A DNA stretch of 64,000 nt from NCBI RefSeq assembly GCF_015461845.1, contig NZ_JACOPW010000002.1:744001-808000 (forward strand), read 5' to 3'. The translations under genes and the position numbers were made by a program. How positions within the stretch are numbered: position 1 is the first letter of the stretch; each line of letters begins with the position of its first letter. Source of the DNA: Pseudomonas mucoides (GTDB lineage Bacteria > Pseudomonadota > Gammaproteobacteria > Pseudomonadales > Pseudomonadaceae). This document shows positions 28,925 to 37,779 of this stretch, piece after piece. The notes under the pieces were generated by a model. It had not been told where the DNA came from. It searched no databases and worked only from the letters and a program-made list of their open reading frames with translations.

Positions 28925-31105
28925 TCATTCCAGAGCGTTCACTTCCACGACAGGTATCAGTTGCACAGCGGTGGGTGCCGGTTTGCCGCGCTTCTTGCGC
29001 TTGTTGATCAGCGGCGGGCATTTGTTCTCGTTGTGGTAAGTCATCTGGCAATCGAGGCAGTAGTGGCACTCGTTGGCATTGATTCGGCCATCGGGATGAA
29101 TCGCCTGGATCTCGCACTCCTTGGCGCACAGCTGGCAGGGTGTGCCGCAGTCCTTGCGGCGTTTGAGCCAGTCGAACAGGCGAAATTTGCTCGGAATTGC
29201 CAGCGCGGCACCCAACGGGCAGATGTAGCGGCAATAGAATTTGCGGGTGAAGAGATTGATGACCAGCAGTGCCCCCGCGTAGAGGACGAACCACCATTGG
29301 CGGTCGAACTTGAGGGTGATGGCGGTCTTGAACGGTTCCACCTCGGCGAACAATTCGGCGGTGGACATCGACTCAAGGGAGAGGCCGAACAGCAGCAGCA
29401 AAATGATGTATTTGATGGCCCACAGCCGTTCATGCACCGCGAAAGGCAATTCGTATTGGGGGATTCTCAGCTTGCGCGCGGCTTCGTTGATCAGCTCCTG
29501 CAAGGCACCGAACGGGCACAACCAGCCGCAGAATACGCCCCGCCCCCACAGCAGAATGCTCGCAGCGGTGAAGACCCAGAGCATGAAGATCAGCGGGTCG
29601 GTGAGAAACAGCTCCCAGCGAAAGTGATCGAACAGCGCATGGGCGAAGGTCAGCACATTGACCACCGACAGTTGCCCCAGCGCATACCAGCCGAGAAACA
29701 CCACGGTAAAGACCAGGTAACCTCGGCGCAGCCAGTGCAGAAAACGTGGCCGACGCGTGAAGGAGTCCTGCAGGAACAGGATCGCCATCAGCAGCAGTAA
29801 TGCGCCGCCGAGCACGGTGATCTGAAAGGATTTCTGGTACCAGATGGTCAGCCACATCGGCCGACCGGCTTCCTCAAGGGCGGCCAATTCTTCGGCGCTG
29901 GGCAGTGGCCTCTCAAGGTACGGCTCGGGCAGTTGATAAGGCAGTTCGAAGCTGCTGAACGTGCCACTGAGCGGCCCGGTTTGACGACGCACCAGCAATT
30001 CCAGGGACCAGGGCGATCCCGGGTCGAACCGGGCCGGCTCGCGCACAATGAAAATCGACATTTCGGTGAATTCCGGCATGCCCTTGGCAAAGACGTCGGA
30101 GAGCCGCTGATGGTCCATGTCGCGAAAACTGATGACGTTGCCGAACTGGCGCAATTGCACCCGATCGAAAATCCCGCCACGCACATACCCCGAGCCTTTA
30201 TAGGAAAAAAGCCCACGACCCAGCACCACAATGGCCTGCTCGCCGGGTTTGAGGTCCTGCATAAGTAAGCGATATTGATTGTCGCCCAGCAGCGCACGGC
30301 CGATGGTCGGCGGATTCAGGTCCGCGGTGTAGAGCTCGATAAAGGTCTCATCCACCTGATCGGCGGCGGCGTTTTCCACGCCTTCGGCGTCGGTGCCCTT
30401 GAAGGCGGCGTCGACCTGGCCACGGGTCAGGTTCAAGCGGCGGATCGCGCCGTTGCCGGTCAGTTGTTCCCAAGTGGTGGGTTCGAAAAAGTCCTGGCGC
30501 ACGGTGGCAGGCATGCGTGCCACACCGCCCGTGTCCTCGATCAGCTTGAGCGATACGGCCACTTCGTGGGCGGCGCGCATGATGACCTCGTTGACCACCA
30601 TCGCCGTGACGGTAGCCCCGGCAATCGCATCGACGGTGACGGCCTTCGGGTCGCTGGAATGGCCGACGACCACCCGCTGGCTGACCTTGATGCCCTTGTA
30701 CCTGGCGCTGAAGTCGTGAAGTTTTGCCTCAGGAATGCCGATCAGCAGAATGGGCTCATGGTGCTCCAGCACATAGGCATCCTGAATCGCACCAGCAGTG
30801 TCGAGGATCACCTGGGTATTGATCGGCTTGCCCGAGTAGGCAGGAATGTCCACCACGTCCAGACTCTGGAACACATAGCCGAGCACCTTGCCGGCGGCGG
30901 ACAGCGTGCGCACCTTGAACCGGCCTTCGGGGGCGGAAACGGAATCGGTCTGAGGGAAAGTTTTCTCGATGCGCTGCTGCTCGATGTCGCCGTATTGCTT
31001 GGCTTGCACCGCCTCAAAGGTGGCGAGCATCAGCATTAGCATGACCACCAGCCCGACGCCCCGGGCGCGCAGGTTGCCGTGTATCGAAGGCGGATGGATT
31101 GTCAT
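28925..31105 (-). CDS. nosR: Membrane flavo-iron-sulfur protein NosR
   Basis: About 726 residues. NosR is needed for nos expression and supplies electrons to NosZ. After the signal helix comes a periplasmic FMN-binding domain with AIAGATVTAMV (covalent flavin threonine), then several helices with CGWLCPFGALQE and CRYICPLGA, and a cytoplasmic ferredoxin-like region CQLCAKECEIQAIHPDG and CHYCLDCQ. The start is set at the inner ATG (31103-31105): the DNR box predicts a transcript start near 31130, which excludes the ATG at 31136-31138. No good Shine-Dalgarno is seen. The flavin transferase (NosX/ApbE) is not in the window. Confidence 0.93.
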   Translation of the reverse strand: MTIHPPSIHGNLRARGVGLVVMLMLMLATFEAVQAKQYGDIEQQRIEKTFPQTDSVSAPEGRFKVRTLSAAGKVLGYVFQSLDVVDIPAYSGKPINTQVILDTAGAIQDAYVLEHHEPILLIGIPEAKLHDFSARYKGIKVSQRVVVGHSSDPKAVTVDAIAGATVTAMVVNEVIMRAAHEVAVSLKLIEDTGGVARMPATVRQDFFEPTTWEQLTGNGAIRRLNLTRGQVDAAFKGTDAEGVENAAADQVDETFIELYTADLNPPTIGRALLGDNQYRLLMQDLKPGEQAIVVLGRGLFSYKGSGYVRGGIFDRVQLRQFGNVISFRDMDHQRLSDVFAKGMPEFTEMSIFIVREPARFDPGSPWSLELLVRRQTGPLSGTFSSFELPYQLPEPYLERPLPSAEELAALEEAGRPMWLTIWYQKSFQITVLGGALLLLMAILFLQDSFTRRPRFLHWLRRGYLVFTVVFLGWYALGQLSVVNVLTFAHALFDHFRWELFLTDPLIFMLWVFTAASILLWGRGVFCGWLCPFGALQELINEAARKLRIPQYELPFAVHERLWAIKYIILLLLFGLSLESMSTAELFAEVEPFKTAITLKFDRQWWFVLYAGALLVINLFTRKFYCRYICPLGAALAIPSKFRLFDWLKRRKDCGTPCQLCAKECEIQAIHPDGRINANECHYCLDCQMTYHNENKCPPLINKRKKRGKPAPTAVQLIPVVEVNALE

Positions 31106-31164
31106 GGGCTCGCTGATTTCAAAAGGGCTTTCGGTCATGTTAGGGAGCGTTGCGCCCCCTGCCC

Positions 31165-31178
31165 TTGATTGAAATCAA
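31165..31178 (-). promoter_or_regulatory. ANR/DNR box of nosR
   Basis: TTGAT-TGAA-ATCAA is a perfect box. TAACAT on the minus strand (31137-31142) is a good -10, so transcription should begin near 31130. This settles the nosR start codon. It lies between nosR and the end of hemN. Confidence 0.92.
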
Positions 31179-31215
31179 CTTGAGAAATTAGCCCATGAGG
31201 ACAGGCGCCAATGAC

Positions 31216-32604
31216 TCAAACCGTGCGTGAAAACAGGCCTTTTTGCTCACTACCCAGATAGGCGTCAAACGCCATCGCGGCACTGCGCATCATCAAGTGC
31301 CCCTGTGGTGACAGCACCAGTTCGTCGCAGTGGATCTGCAGCAGTCCGTCGCGAACATGTTCCTCCAGTTGGGCCAAGGCATCGGCAAAGTACTCGGTGA
31401 AGCGAATGTAATGACGCTTTTCATAGCGGCTAAACGTAATACGGCCATGGCACATCAGGTCGCTGATCACTTCGCGGCGCAGCAAGTCGTCTGCGCTCAA
31501 GCGGTAACCGCGATGCACCGGTAGCAGGCCTTGGTCCAGACGCGCGTAGTACTGGGACAGCTCCTTGACGCTCTGGCTATAGCTGTCGCCGACCTTGCCG
31601 ATCGAGGACACGCCGAGGCCGATCAAGTCGCAGTCGGCGTGGGTGGAGTAGCCCTGGAAGTTACGCTGCAGGGTGCCATTGGCGCGGGCCAGCGACAGCT
31701 CGTCGTCCGGCAAGGCGAAATGATCCATGCCGATATAGACGTAACCGGCCGCGGTCAGACGGCGGATGGTCAGTTCAAGCAATTCCAGCTTGCGCTCCGG
31801 CGGCGGCATGTCGGCGGGACGAATCAACCGTTGTGCACGAACCATTTCCGGCAGATGCGCGTAGCTGTAGGCGGCAATCCGGTCCGGACGCAGCGCGATG
31901 ATCTTGCTGAGGGTGACGTCGAAACTCTGCACGGTTTGCAGGGGCAGGCCGTAGATCAGGTCGACGCTGATCGACTTGAATTGCGCCTCGCGTGCCGCAG
32001 CAACCAGCGCATAAATCTGCTCTTCACTTTGCTGGCGATTGACCGCGGCCTGCACGTCGGGGTCGAAATCCTGAACACCGAAGCTCAGGCGATTGAAGCC
32101 CAACTGGCGCAGCGACTGAATTTGTTTGGTGCTGATGGTGCGCGGGTCGACTTCGATGGAAAATTCATGGTCATCGCTGTCATCCATGTTGAACGCCTGG
32201 TGCAGGCAATCCATCAGCTCCGCGAGCTGTTCGCTGGTTAAATACGTAGGCGTGCCGCCGCCCAGGTGCAGTTGAGTGAGTTTACGGGTGCTATCGAACA
32301 AGGCCGCCTGCATCGCAATCTCAAGCTTGAGGTACCGAAGGTACTCGACGGCGCGATGGGTTTTCTGGGTAATGATTTTGTTGCAGGCGCAGTAGTAACA
32401 AAGACTTTTGCAAAACGGAATGTGGATATACACCGACAGCGGTTTCGACGCGCTCGCCTGGTTGCTCTCGCGGGCTGCACTCTGATAGTCGTCAACGGCA
32501 AAGGCCTGATGGAACTGCGGCGCGGTGGGGTAAGACGTATAGCGCGGCCCCGGGCGGTCATACTTTTCGACCAAGGCGCGATTGAAATCAAAGGTAGGCT
32601 TCAT
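31216..32604 (-). CDS. hemN: Oxygen-independent coproporphyrinogen III dehydrogenase HemN
   Basis: A 462-residue radical SAM enzyme that converts coproporphyrinogen III to protoporphyrinogen IX without oxygen, supporting haem supply during denitrification. The N-terminal RYTSYPTAPQF motif, the cluster motif C65-X3-C69-X2-C72 followed by a fourth cysteine (CKSLCYYCAC), GGGTP and the IGLGVSSIG segment are all present. The ATG at 32602-32604 is chosen over a TTG two codons upstream. It follows a HemN-like paralogue by 22 bases and is likely read from the DNR box at 34033. Confidence 0.95.
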   Translation of the reverse strand: MKPTFDFNRALVEKYDRPGPRYTSYPTAPQFHQAFAVDDYQSAARESNQASASKPLSVYIHIPFCKSLCYYCACNKIITQKTHRAVEYLRYLKLEIAMQAALFDSTRKLTQLHLGGGTPTYLTSEQLAELMDCLHQAFNMDDSDDHEFSIEVDPRTISTKQIQSLRQLGFNRLSFGVQDFDPDVQAAVNRQQSEEQIYALVAAAREAQFKSISVDLIYGLPLQTVQSFDVTLSKIIALRPDRIAAYSYAHLPEMVRAQRLIRPADMPPPERKLELLELTIRRLTAAGYVYIGMDHFALPDDELSLARANGTLQRNFQGYSTHADCDLIGLGVSSIGKVGDSYSQSVKELSQYYARLDQGLLPVHRGYRLSADDLLRREVISDLMCHGRITFSRYEKRHYIRFTEYFADALAQLEEHVRDGLLQIHCDELVLSPQGHLMMRSAAMAFDAYLGSEQKGLFSRTV

Positions 32605-32626
32605 GATCAATCAACTCGCAAATGGG

Positions 32627-33973
32627 TTAATGCCTCGCCCCGTCCAAATCCTTTTCAAACAGGTTGCAGATGGCATCCACTTCCGGCCGACCGGCGGGAA
32701 GAATGCTGATGAAACGGTCCGACAACTCAATCAACCCATCTCGACTCAATTGCTCCAGCAATGGCCAGACCGACGAGAAATACCTGGAAAAAGCCAGCCC
32801 ATAACGTCTTTCGATGGCGCGGATATCCAGTTCCAGATCACACGCCAGCCGCTCCATGACCATCTGCCTGATTTGCTCCCCCGCCTCGAAGCGCCAGCCA
32901 CGGCACGTCGGCAATTGCCCCCTGTCCAGTTGCTGCTGATAACGGTCAATGCCGTCGCTATTTTGCGTATACAAATCGTCAATCTGGCTGATGGCACCCA
33001 AACCGAAACCGATATGATCGCAATACCCGTGGCGGGTGAAACCCTCGCAACTGCGGCGTAAACGGCCTCGTTCCTGAGCAATCGCCAGATCATCGTCGGG
33101 TCGGACAAACTGGCCCAGCCCGATGTAGTGATAACCCGCGCAAATTAGCTGTTCAAAGCAGATCTGACGCATCGCGCCTTTAGCGTCCTGACTGCACAGC
33201 GCTCTGGCGGTATCAGCGCTCACTGGCCGATAGCGTCTTGGTGGACGGGAATAGTCAAACACCATCAACCTGTCCGGCTCCAGTTCGATAATCGTCGCCA
33301 GTTTCAGCGCGAAGCTTTCAGGTGTCTGCCACGCGTGACCAAAACCCAGGTCGACGTTTATCGATCGATAGCCAAAGGTGCGCGCGGCATCGATGAGCGA
33401 CTGGATCGGCGCCGGGTTCTGGTAACAGGCCACCGACCTTTCACAGTCGCTGTCAAAATCCGGAACGCCGATACTGACATGGTTGAAACCCTGGTCGCGC
33501 AGCACGCCCATGGTGGCCCAATCAGTTTGATAGAGGTCCACCTCGACGCTGTAGTCACCGCACTCATGTACGAGAAAGTTGAAACGGCTACGCAGATGAC
33601 TCATCAGCCGCTCTATGTGAGCAGTGGAGAGTGTTCCACCGCCCAGATGAAACTGTTCTACCCGTTGCTGCGCGTCCAGGTGGCAACTGACGAGGTCGAT
33701 CTCCTGCTCCAGATGCTGGAGGTACGGCTCAATACCCTGGTGCTCGTTGGCGCTATCGCGAGGGGAACAGAGGGAAAGCTTGAGACTGGAGGGCAACTGC
33801 ACGTTCAGGGACAGCGGACGTCGTTTCTGGCGGCTGACGCGCAACGCGCGAAGCAGATCCAGTGAGCCGATACCCTCATGGAATTTTTGCGTGTCGGCAT
33901 GACAGTTGGGGTCGAGTACGCCCTGATCGCACCGGGCGATCGGCTCGCCGGGGTTGTGAAAAAAATCGAGCAT
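32627..33973 (-). CDS. HemN-like protein lacking the radical SAM cysteine motif
   Basis: A 448-residue intact ORF that aligns with HemN along most of its length (IGVPDFDSDC, INVDLGFGHAW, YHYIGLGQFVRPDDDLAIAQ, CDHIGFGLGAIS). The HemN cluster motif is replaced: PSSLKLSLCS at 61-70 has serines where the three cysteines should be (63, 67, 70). The N-terminal YTSYPTAP substrate motif is gone and GGGTP has become GGGTL. It therefore should not bind the 4Fe-4S/SAM cluster. The start MLDFFHNPG is chosen because the DNR box places the transcript start near 33998, past an upstream ATG. It precedes hemN by 22 bases. It may be a haem or porphyrin binding, regulatory or partner protein. Confidence 0.85.
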   Translation of the reverse strand: MLDFFHNPGEPIARCDQGVLDPNCHADTQKFHEGIGSLDLLRALRVSRQKRRPLSLNVQLPSSLKLSLCSPRDSANEHQGIEPYLQHLEQEIDLVSCHLDAQQRVEQFHLGGGTLSTAHIERLMSHLRSRFNFLVHECGDYSVEVDLYQTDWATMGVLRDQGFNHVSIGVPDFDSDCERSVACYQNPAPIQSLIDAARTFGYRSINVDLGFGHAWQTPESFALKLATIIELEPDRLMVFDYSRPPRRYRPVSADTARALCSQDAKGAMRQICFEQLICAGYHYIGLGQFVRPDDDLAIAQERGRLRRSCEGFTRHGYCDHIGFGLGAISQIDDLYTQNSDGIDRYQQQLDRGQLPTCRGWRFEAGEQIRQMVMERLACDLELDIRAIERRYGLAFSRYFSSVWPLLEQLSRDGLIELSDRFISILPAGRPEVDAICNLFEKDLDGARH

Positions 33974-34032
33974 GACGGATCTCAGAGGCTGGCTGCGGAT
34001 CATCAGTGTCGGGGGTAGACGATCAATACGCC

Positions 34033-34046
34033 TTGATTTGCATCAA
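34033..34046 (-). promoter_or_regulatory. ANR/DNR box of the hemN-like/hemN unit
   Basis: TTGAT-TTGC-ATCAA is a perfect box. The class II start would be near 33998, giving a leader of about 25 bases to the hemN-like ATG, the same layout as nosR. Confidence 0.88.
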
Positions 34047-34090
34047 GCACAAGCAACGTCTTGGAAGAACAGGCCACCGTTCAAAGCCGT

Positions 34091-34534
34091 TCACCAGGTC
34101 AGATAGAACATTCCCTTGGCCAGCAGCACGATAACGACCATGTGACAGAACAGGCTGCCGTGGATGAACTGCAGGTATCGCGGGCTCATTCGGCCACTTT
34201 TGAACAAAAACATGGCCACCAGGAAGTGCAGCAGTACGCTGACGGCCACCGCGATTTTTATGGCCAGCAATGTGCCGAACGAGGAAGCCAATGGTGAGGC
34301 CAGGACTGGCAGATAGCGCAGCCCGACCATGCCAAGCCCCGCACCAAACAATACCAGTAGCACCCACGGCATCAGCGAGCGCGCTCGCCGGCCGATGCCC
34401 TGCTCGACCAGCAGCATGACCCTGGCAGGTAGCTGTTTGCGGATGCTTTCAAGGAACAGCACTTCGAAGAACACAGTGCCGATAAAGATCAGGGCGGCAA
34501 ACAGGTGCAACGTCAGAAACAGCGGATAGATCAT
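34091..34534 (-). CDS. Second four-helix CopD-like membrane protein
   Basis: A 147-residue paralogue of the protein at 4442-4879 with the same four-helix plan, LASSFGTLLAIKI in the middle and LLAKGMFYL at the end. The three histidines shared by the pair (in LTLHLFAA, LHFLV and CHMVVIV) are kept. The ATG giving MIYPLF is chosen over an upstream TTG; only AAGGCG is seen as a possible ribosome site. A DNR-type box lies about 100 bases upstream. It is probably a denitrification membrane protein of unknown function, possibly a small b-type cytochrome. Confidence 0.68.
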   Translation of the reverse strand: MIYPLFLTLHLFAALIFIGTVFFEVLFLESIRKQLPARVMLLVEQGIGRRARSLMPWVLLVLFGAGLGMVGLRYLPVLASPLASSFGTLLAIKIAVAVSVLLHFLVAMFLFKSGRMSPRYLQFIHGSLFCHMVVIVLLAKGMFYLTW

Positions 34535-34626
34535 GGAGGTTTCGCCTTGAGTCAAGGCAACCCGTTACGGCACAAACGTACGGGATGTCGGTCTCTGGAG
34601 ACTACAGAGCCGTCCGATCCATGTGG

Positions 34627-34640
34627 TTGACATCGATCAA
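34627..34640 (-). promoter_or_regulatory. ANR/DNR box upstream of the second CopD-like gene
   Basis: TTGAC-ATCG-ATCAA matches the FNR-family box. A -10-like TAGTCT lies at 34599-34604 on the minus strand, predicting a start near 34592 and a leader of about 58 bases. It could also act rightward, where only a gene remnant now lies. Confidence 0.75.
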
Positions 34641-34802
34641 GAAAGCCACAAACCCCACACTCACCGTGCTTCATCATGATCAGCGTACAGGAGCGACCAT
34701 TTCACCGTTGCTCGATAGAAAAACCTGATTGGAGGCCTGTCTAAACATCGTGACCTGGTATGAACGCAGGTTCGGCTGGAGATTCCCCATTATCGCGGGC
34801 TG

Positions 34803-34950
34803 ATGAACGCAAACCACATCGCCAACTACATCATTGAAAGCGGCACGGTGAACCAGGACTTCATCAATAAGCACACCCGGTTTGCCCTGGGCCTTGACAA
34901 CATCGGCGACGGTCTGCGTCCGGACGACCCACGGGAACGCCCCCCTCTTG
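34803..34950 (+). pseudogene. napA: Fragment of periplasmic nitrate reductase napA
   Basis: About 49 codons reading [19 protein letters not shown], then NKHTRFALG and [10 protein letters not shown]. This resembles the NapA segment with the typical (A)NYII..G.VN.DF..KHT.F and DIGYGLRP motifs, from roughly the first third of NapA. Flanking sequence does not continue the match on either side and no signal peptide, iron-sulfur motif or other Nap gene is seen. It appears to be a decayed remnant of a nap operon. Confidence 0.7.
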
Positions 34951-35108
34951 GCATGGCGGATTTCGCCACGCGTCCAAGCCAGTGCCCACAGCGAGAGCCA
35001 AATATTTTCTCATGAGAAAAGTCCAGGGCGCGGGCAGCACAGTGACAGCACCGGACAAGGCCATTACAATTTGATTAACATCTAGCGACTTGAGTGATTG
35101 AATACACC

Positions 35109-35297
35109 ATGGAAAGTAAGACTGCGCGCCTCACTGTGCTCATTGATCCCGTCAAGAAAAAAGCGTTCGAGGAACTCTGTGCAGCACAAGACCTGACGTC
35201 TTCGCAGGTTGTCCGTCAACTGATTCGTGACTACCTGGACACCCACGGTGCCAGCTATTCGACCAAGAGCAAGCATGCCACCGGCACCAAGTCATAA
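35109..35297 (+). CDS. Ribbon-helix-helix (CopG/Arc-like) protein
   Basis: A 62-residue protein with the pattern of a ribbon-helix-helix DNA-binding fold: the beta strand TARLTVLID, then helices KKKAFEELCAAQ and SSQVVRQLIRDYLDTH. The ATG at 35109 is chosen over a GTG five codons upstream. No strong ribosome site is seen. It lies between the napA remnant and a convergent SulP gene, and no toxin partner is adjacent. It might be a solitary regulator or the antitoxin part of a lost module. Confidence 0.65.
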   Translation: MESKTARLTVLIDPVKKKAFEELCAAQDLTSSQVVRQLIRDYLDTHGASYSTKSKHATGTKS

Positions 35298-35318
35298 CCC
35301 AATACAGGCAGTTAGCTG

Positions 35319-36980
35319 CTAGAGGATCGACTTACCCTCTGCGAGAGTGAAAGCTTTATCCAGCGCGGTGTTGAAGTCGGCGTGGTAATGCTCCATGCCG
35401 ATTTCTTGCAAGATACCCACCCTATCAAGCTTGTTGAGCACTTTCGCGTTCGCCTCGCAGAGTTTCACGACGATATTCCGCTTGTGCAGTTGCTGGATGA
35501 CCTCCTCCAGCACCTGCAATCCAGTGATATCCATAAACGGTACGCGCTTCAAGCGGATAATCAGCAGGCGCGGGTCGGTATGGGTCTGTGCCAGGACACG
35601 CTCGAAGGTCTCAGCCGCGCCAAAGAACAATGGCCCTTCAATTGTATAAATCAGTGTCCCTGGAGGCAGGCGAACATGCCCGTTGGCCCTCAACTCGTGT
35701 TCTAGCTCGTGCTCGACGACCTGTTGCACCTCTACAGATGAGGCCATTCGACGCATGAAGTGCAACATGGCGAGAATAACGCCGATATTCACGGCGATCA
35801 CCAGATCACTAAACACAGTGAGACTGAAGGTGATGAGCAGGATAGCAACGTCTGCGCGTGGGGCCCGCTGGACCATGCGTTTGAAGTGCTTCAACTCGCT
35901 CATGTTGTACGCGACCACGAAAAGAATCGCGGCCAGCGCGCACAGGGGGATGTTTGAGGCTAGTGGTGCGAGGAACAGAATAATAAGCACCAAGGTGACC
36001 GCGTGCATAACGCCGGCCAGAGGGCTCGTACCGCCGTTGCGGATATTGGTTGCAGTACGGGCAATGGCTCCGGTAGCGGCGAAGCCGCCAAATAATGGCG
36101 AGACCAAATTAGCCACTCCCTGACCGATCAATTCCTGATTGGAATCGTGCTTGGTGCCCGCCATGCCATCGGCCACCACTGCGGACAACAGCGATTCGAT
36201 TGCTCCAAGCATGGCGATAGCGAATGCCGGACCAATCAAATCGATGACGCGAGACATTGTAACTTCAGGCAGGCTCAACGCTGGAAGGCCTTGAGGTATG
36301 CCCCCAAATGCGCTGCCAATTGTGGCTACCCCCTCGAAATGAACGATTGACTGTATCGCTGTCGCTACCGCCATTGCGATTAGCGGGCCAGGTACCCGTT
36401 TGAGTCCGGGAATTTTAGAGGCAGTAATGACCAGGAAAAGGCTAATCACCGCCAGCAGAGTGGTGGCGACATGAAGATCCGGCAGGGCCTGGAGCAAATG
36501 CCAGAACTTGTCATGGAAGTGCTCTCCACTGACAGCCGGTAAACCGAAAAAGTCTCTCCACTGCCCGACCCAGATAATCACGCCAATGCCCGCGGTGAAT
36601 CCGACAATCACCGGGTCAGGGATAAACTTGATGACTGAACCGAGCCGTGCCATCCCCAGCAATAACAACATGGCCCCCGCCATCATCGTGGCGATTTGCA
36701 ATCCGTCAACGCCATGCTTGGCCGTGACTCCCGCCAGAATCACGATGAACGCACCTGTCGGCCCGGCAATCTGCAAGCTGCTTCCCCCAAAGAGTGAAAC
36801 CAGCAGACCACCAACGATTGCGGTGTAGATGCCTTGCTCAGGTTTGACGCCAGACGCAATGGCAAACGCCATTGCCAGGGGGAGCGCAACGACCCCGACG
36901 ATCACACCGGACACTAGGTTGCGAAGCCAGTGTCCTCGCCCCAACAACCCCGCCTTCCATGCCTCAGCAATCGCAATCAT
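35319..36980 (-). CDS. SulP family anion transporter with STAS domain
   Basis: A 553-residue inner-membrane transporter. The SulP core (residues about 15-410) contains GVIVGVVALPLAMAFAIASG and SLQIAGPTGAFIVI, and the cytoplasmic STAS domain ends the protein (GTLIYTIEGPLFFGAAETF, VPFMDITGLQVLEE). Such proteins carry sulfate, bicarbonate or other anions; the substrate cannot be told here. GAGGAT precedes the ATG. Codon and base use look richer in A+T than the denitrification genes. It lies near a remnant of a YeeE/YedE sulfur-transport gene. Confidence 0.88.
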   Translation of the reverse strand: MIAIAEAWKAGLLGRGHWLRNLVSGVIVGVVALPLAMAFAIASGVKPEQGIYTAIVGGLLVSLFGGSSLQIAGPTGAFIVILAGVTAKHGVDGLQIATMMAGAMLLLLGMARLGSVIKFIPDPVIVGFTAGIGVIIWVGQWRDFFGLPAVSGEHFHDKFWHLLQALPDLHVATTLLAVISLFLVITASKIPGLKRVPGPLIAMAVATAIQSIVHFEGVATIGSAFGGIPQGLPALSLPEVTMSRVIDLIGPAFAIAMLGAIESLLSAVVADGMAGTKHDSNQELIGQGVANLVSPLFGGFAATGAIARTATNIRNGGTSPLAGVMHAVTLVLIILFLAPLASNIPLCALAAILFVVAYNMSELKHFKRMVQRAPRADVAILLITFSLTVFSDLVIAVNIGVILAMLHFMRRMASSVEVQQVVEHELEHELRANGHVRLPPGTLIYTIEGPLFFGAAETFERVLAQTHTDPRLLIIRLKRVPFMDITGLQVLEEVIQQLHKRNIVVKLCEANAKVLNKLDRVGILQEIGMEHYHADFNTALDKAFTLAEGKSIL

Positions 36981-37155
36981 GGCTAGATCCTCAGTGGATG
37001 CATGTGCATAATATTAACATCCAGTGATAATTTAAATGCCCTTGATCAACCGCCTCGTGCGGCTGGTAATTTTTTACAGTGAAAGCTCAGATGGAGCTGG
37101 CCGGGCATGCACTGCCAATACAGAATTTAAGAACGCGCGTAGCGTGGTAACTGAC

Positions 37156-37386
37156 ATGAATCGTAAAAATGTGAAAGACAAACATGCCGAAGGCGTGACT
37201 TTTGACACCCATGTAATCGCAAACCCGACTAACCCCAAGGAGTGGATTGTGTTCTTCAAGAAGGACGCAGGGAGAAGTTATTTCTTGGTTGATGACAACG
37301 AAGAAGTCGAGACTTTCGGGCATCTGGATGACTTGATCGCTGAGCTTCGAGACCTGGGTCTCAAAACCGCGGAAATCCACTTTTAG
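37156..37386 (+). CDS. Hypothetical protein
   Basis: A 76-residue soluble, charged protein (MNRKNVKDKHAEGVTFDTHV at the start, GHLDDLIAELRDLGLKTAEI at the end). I do not recognise the family. The longer open frame upstream is unlikely, as its extra 40 codons look like non-coding translation. The ATG has no clear Shine-Dalgarno. It lies divergent from the SulP gene in an A+T-rich stretch. Confidence 0.55.
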   Translation: MNRKNVKDKHAEGVTFDTHVIANPTNPKEWIVFFKKDAGRSYFLVDDNEEVETFGHLDDLIAELRDLGLKTAEIHF

Positions 37387-37494
37387 CCCTTGGATTGCGC
37401 CATGCAGACATGATCATATCGGTGAAGATCGAGTAGCTAGTCAGTCAAAGCAGAGCACTTGGGTCTAGCCGCTCTGTGCCATCGATCAGTTGGG

Positions 37495-37761
37495 GGCGCA
37501 GCCGGCATCAGCGGCATCGTCGGCGGGCTGTTGCGCCCGATGGCCGGCCCACCATGATGAAGGCTAGAGAGGGATCCCAAGCCCCGTTGGGGATTGGCAG
37601 GGATTTGTCCTGGCCCCGCGTTGGGATTGATGGGCTCAGGCATTCTCAAGGGCGTGGTGTTTGTCATGGCCATGTTGGCTGGTATGGGGCTGTTCGAAAG
37701 GCTTGAACGACAAAGACGCCCAGAGTCACCGGTTCCAATTTCCGAGAATAAATCCAGTTGA
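37495..37761 (+). pseudogene. Remnant of YeeE/YedE (DUF6691) sulfur-transport genes
   Basis: Two fragments in the plus direction resemble YeeE/YedE proteins. About 37495-37555 reads AAGISGIVGGLLRPMAG, like the first YeeE half-protein, then meets a stop. From 37585 to the TGA at 37759-37761 the frame reads RWGLAGICPGPALGLMGSG, then VVFVMAMLAGMGLFERL, the typical C-terminus of a DUF6691 partner. The middle is missing and the two parts are out of register. It is a deletion remnant, probably of a two-gene thiosulfate/sulfur uptake unit. Confidence 0.68.
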
Positions 37762-37779
37762 TTTTATCCAGGAGCCAAC

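Noticed and set aside
34680..34874. Minus-strand ORF over the napA remnant
   Set aside because: It has no family features and overlaps the better supported NapA-like plus-strand reading; it lacks a ribosome site.
35071..35084. TTGAT-TAAC-ATCTA as an ANR/DNR box for the ribbon-helix-helix gene
   Set aside because: The second half is imperfect and a class II start would fall downstream of the gene's ATG at 35109.
37437..37673. Minus-strand proline-rich ORF opposite the YeeE/YedE remnant
   Set aside because: Its composition (Pro, Ala, Asn low-complexity) is that of an antisense frame and the plus strand explains the region.
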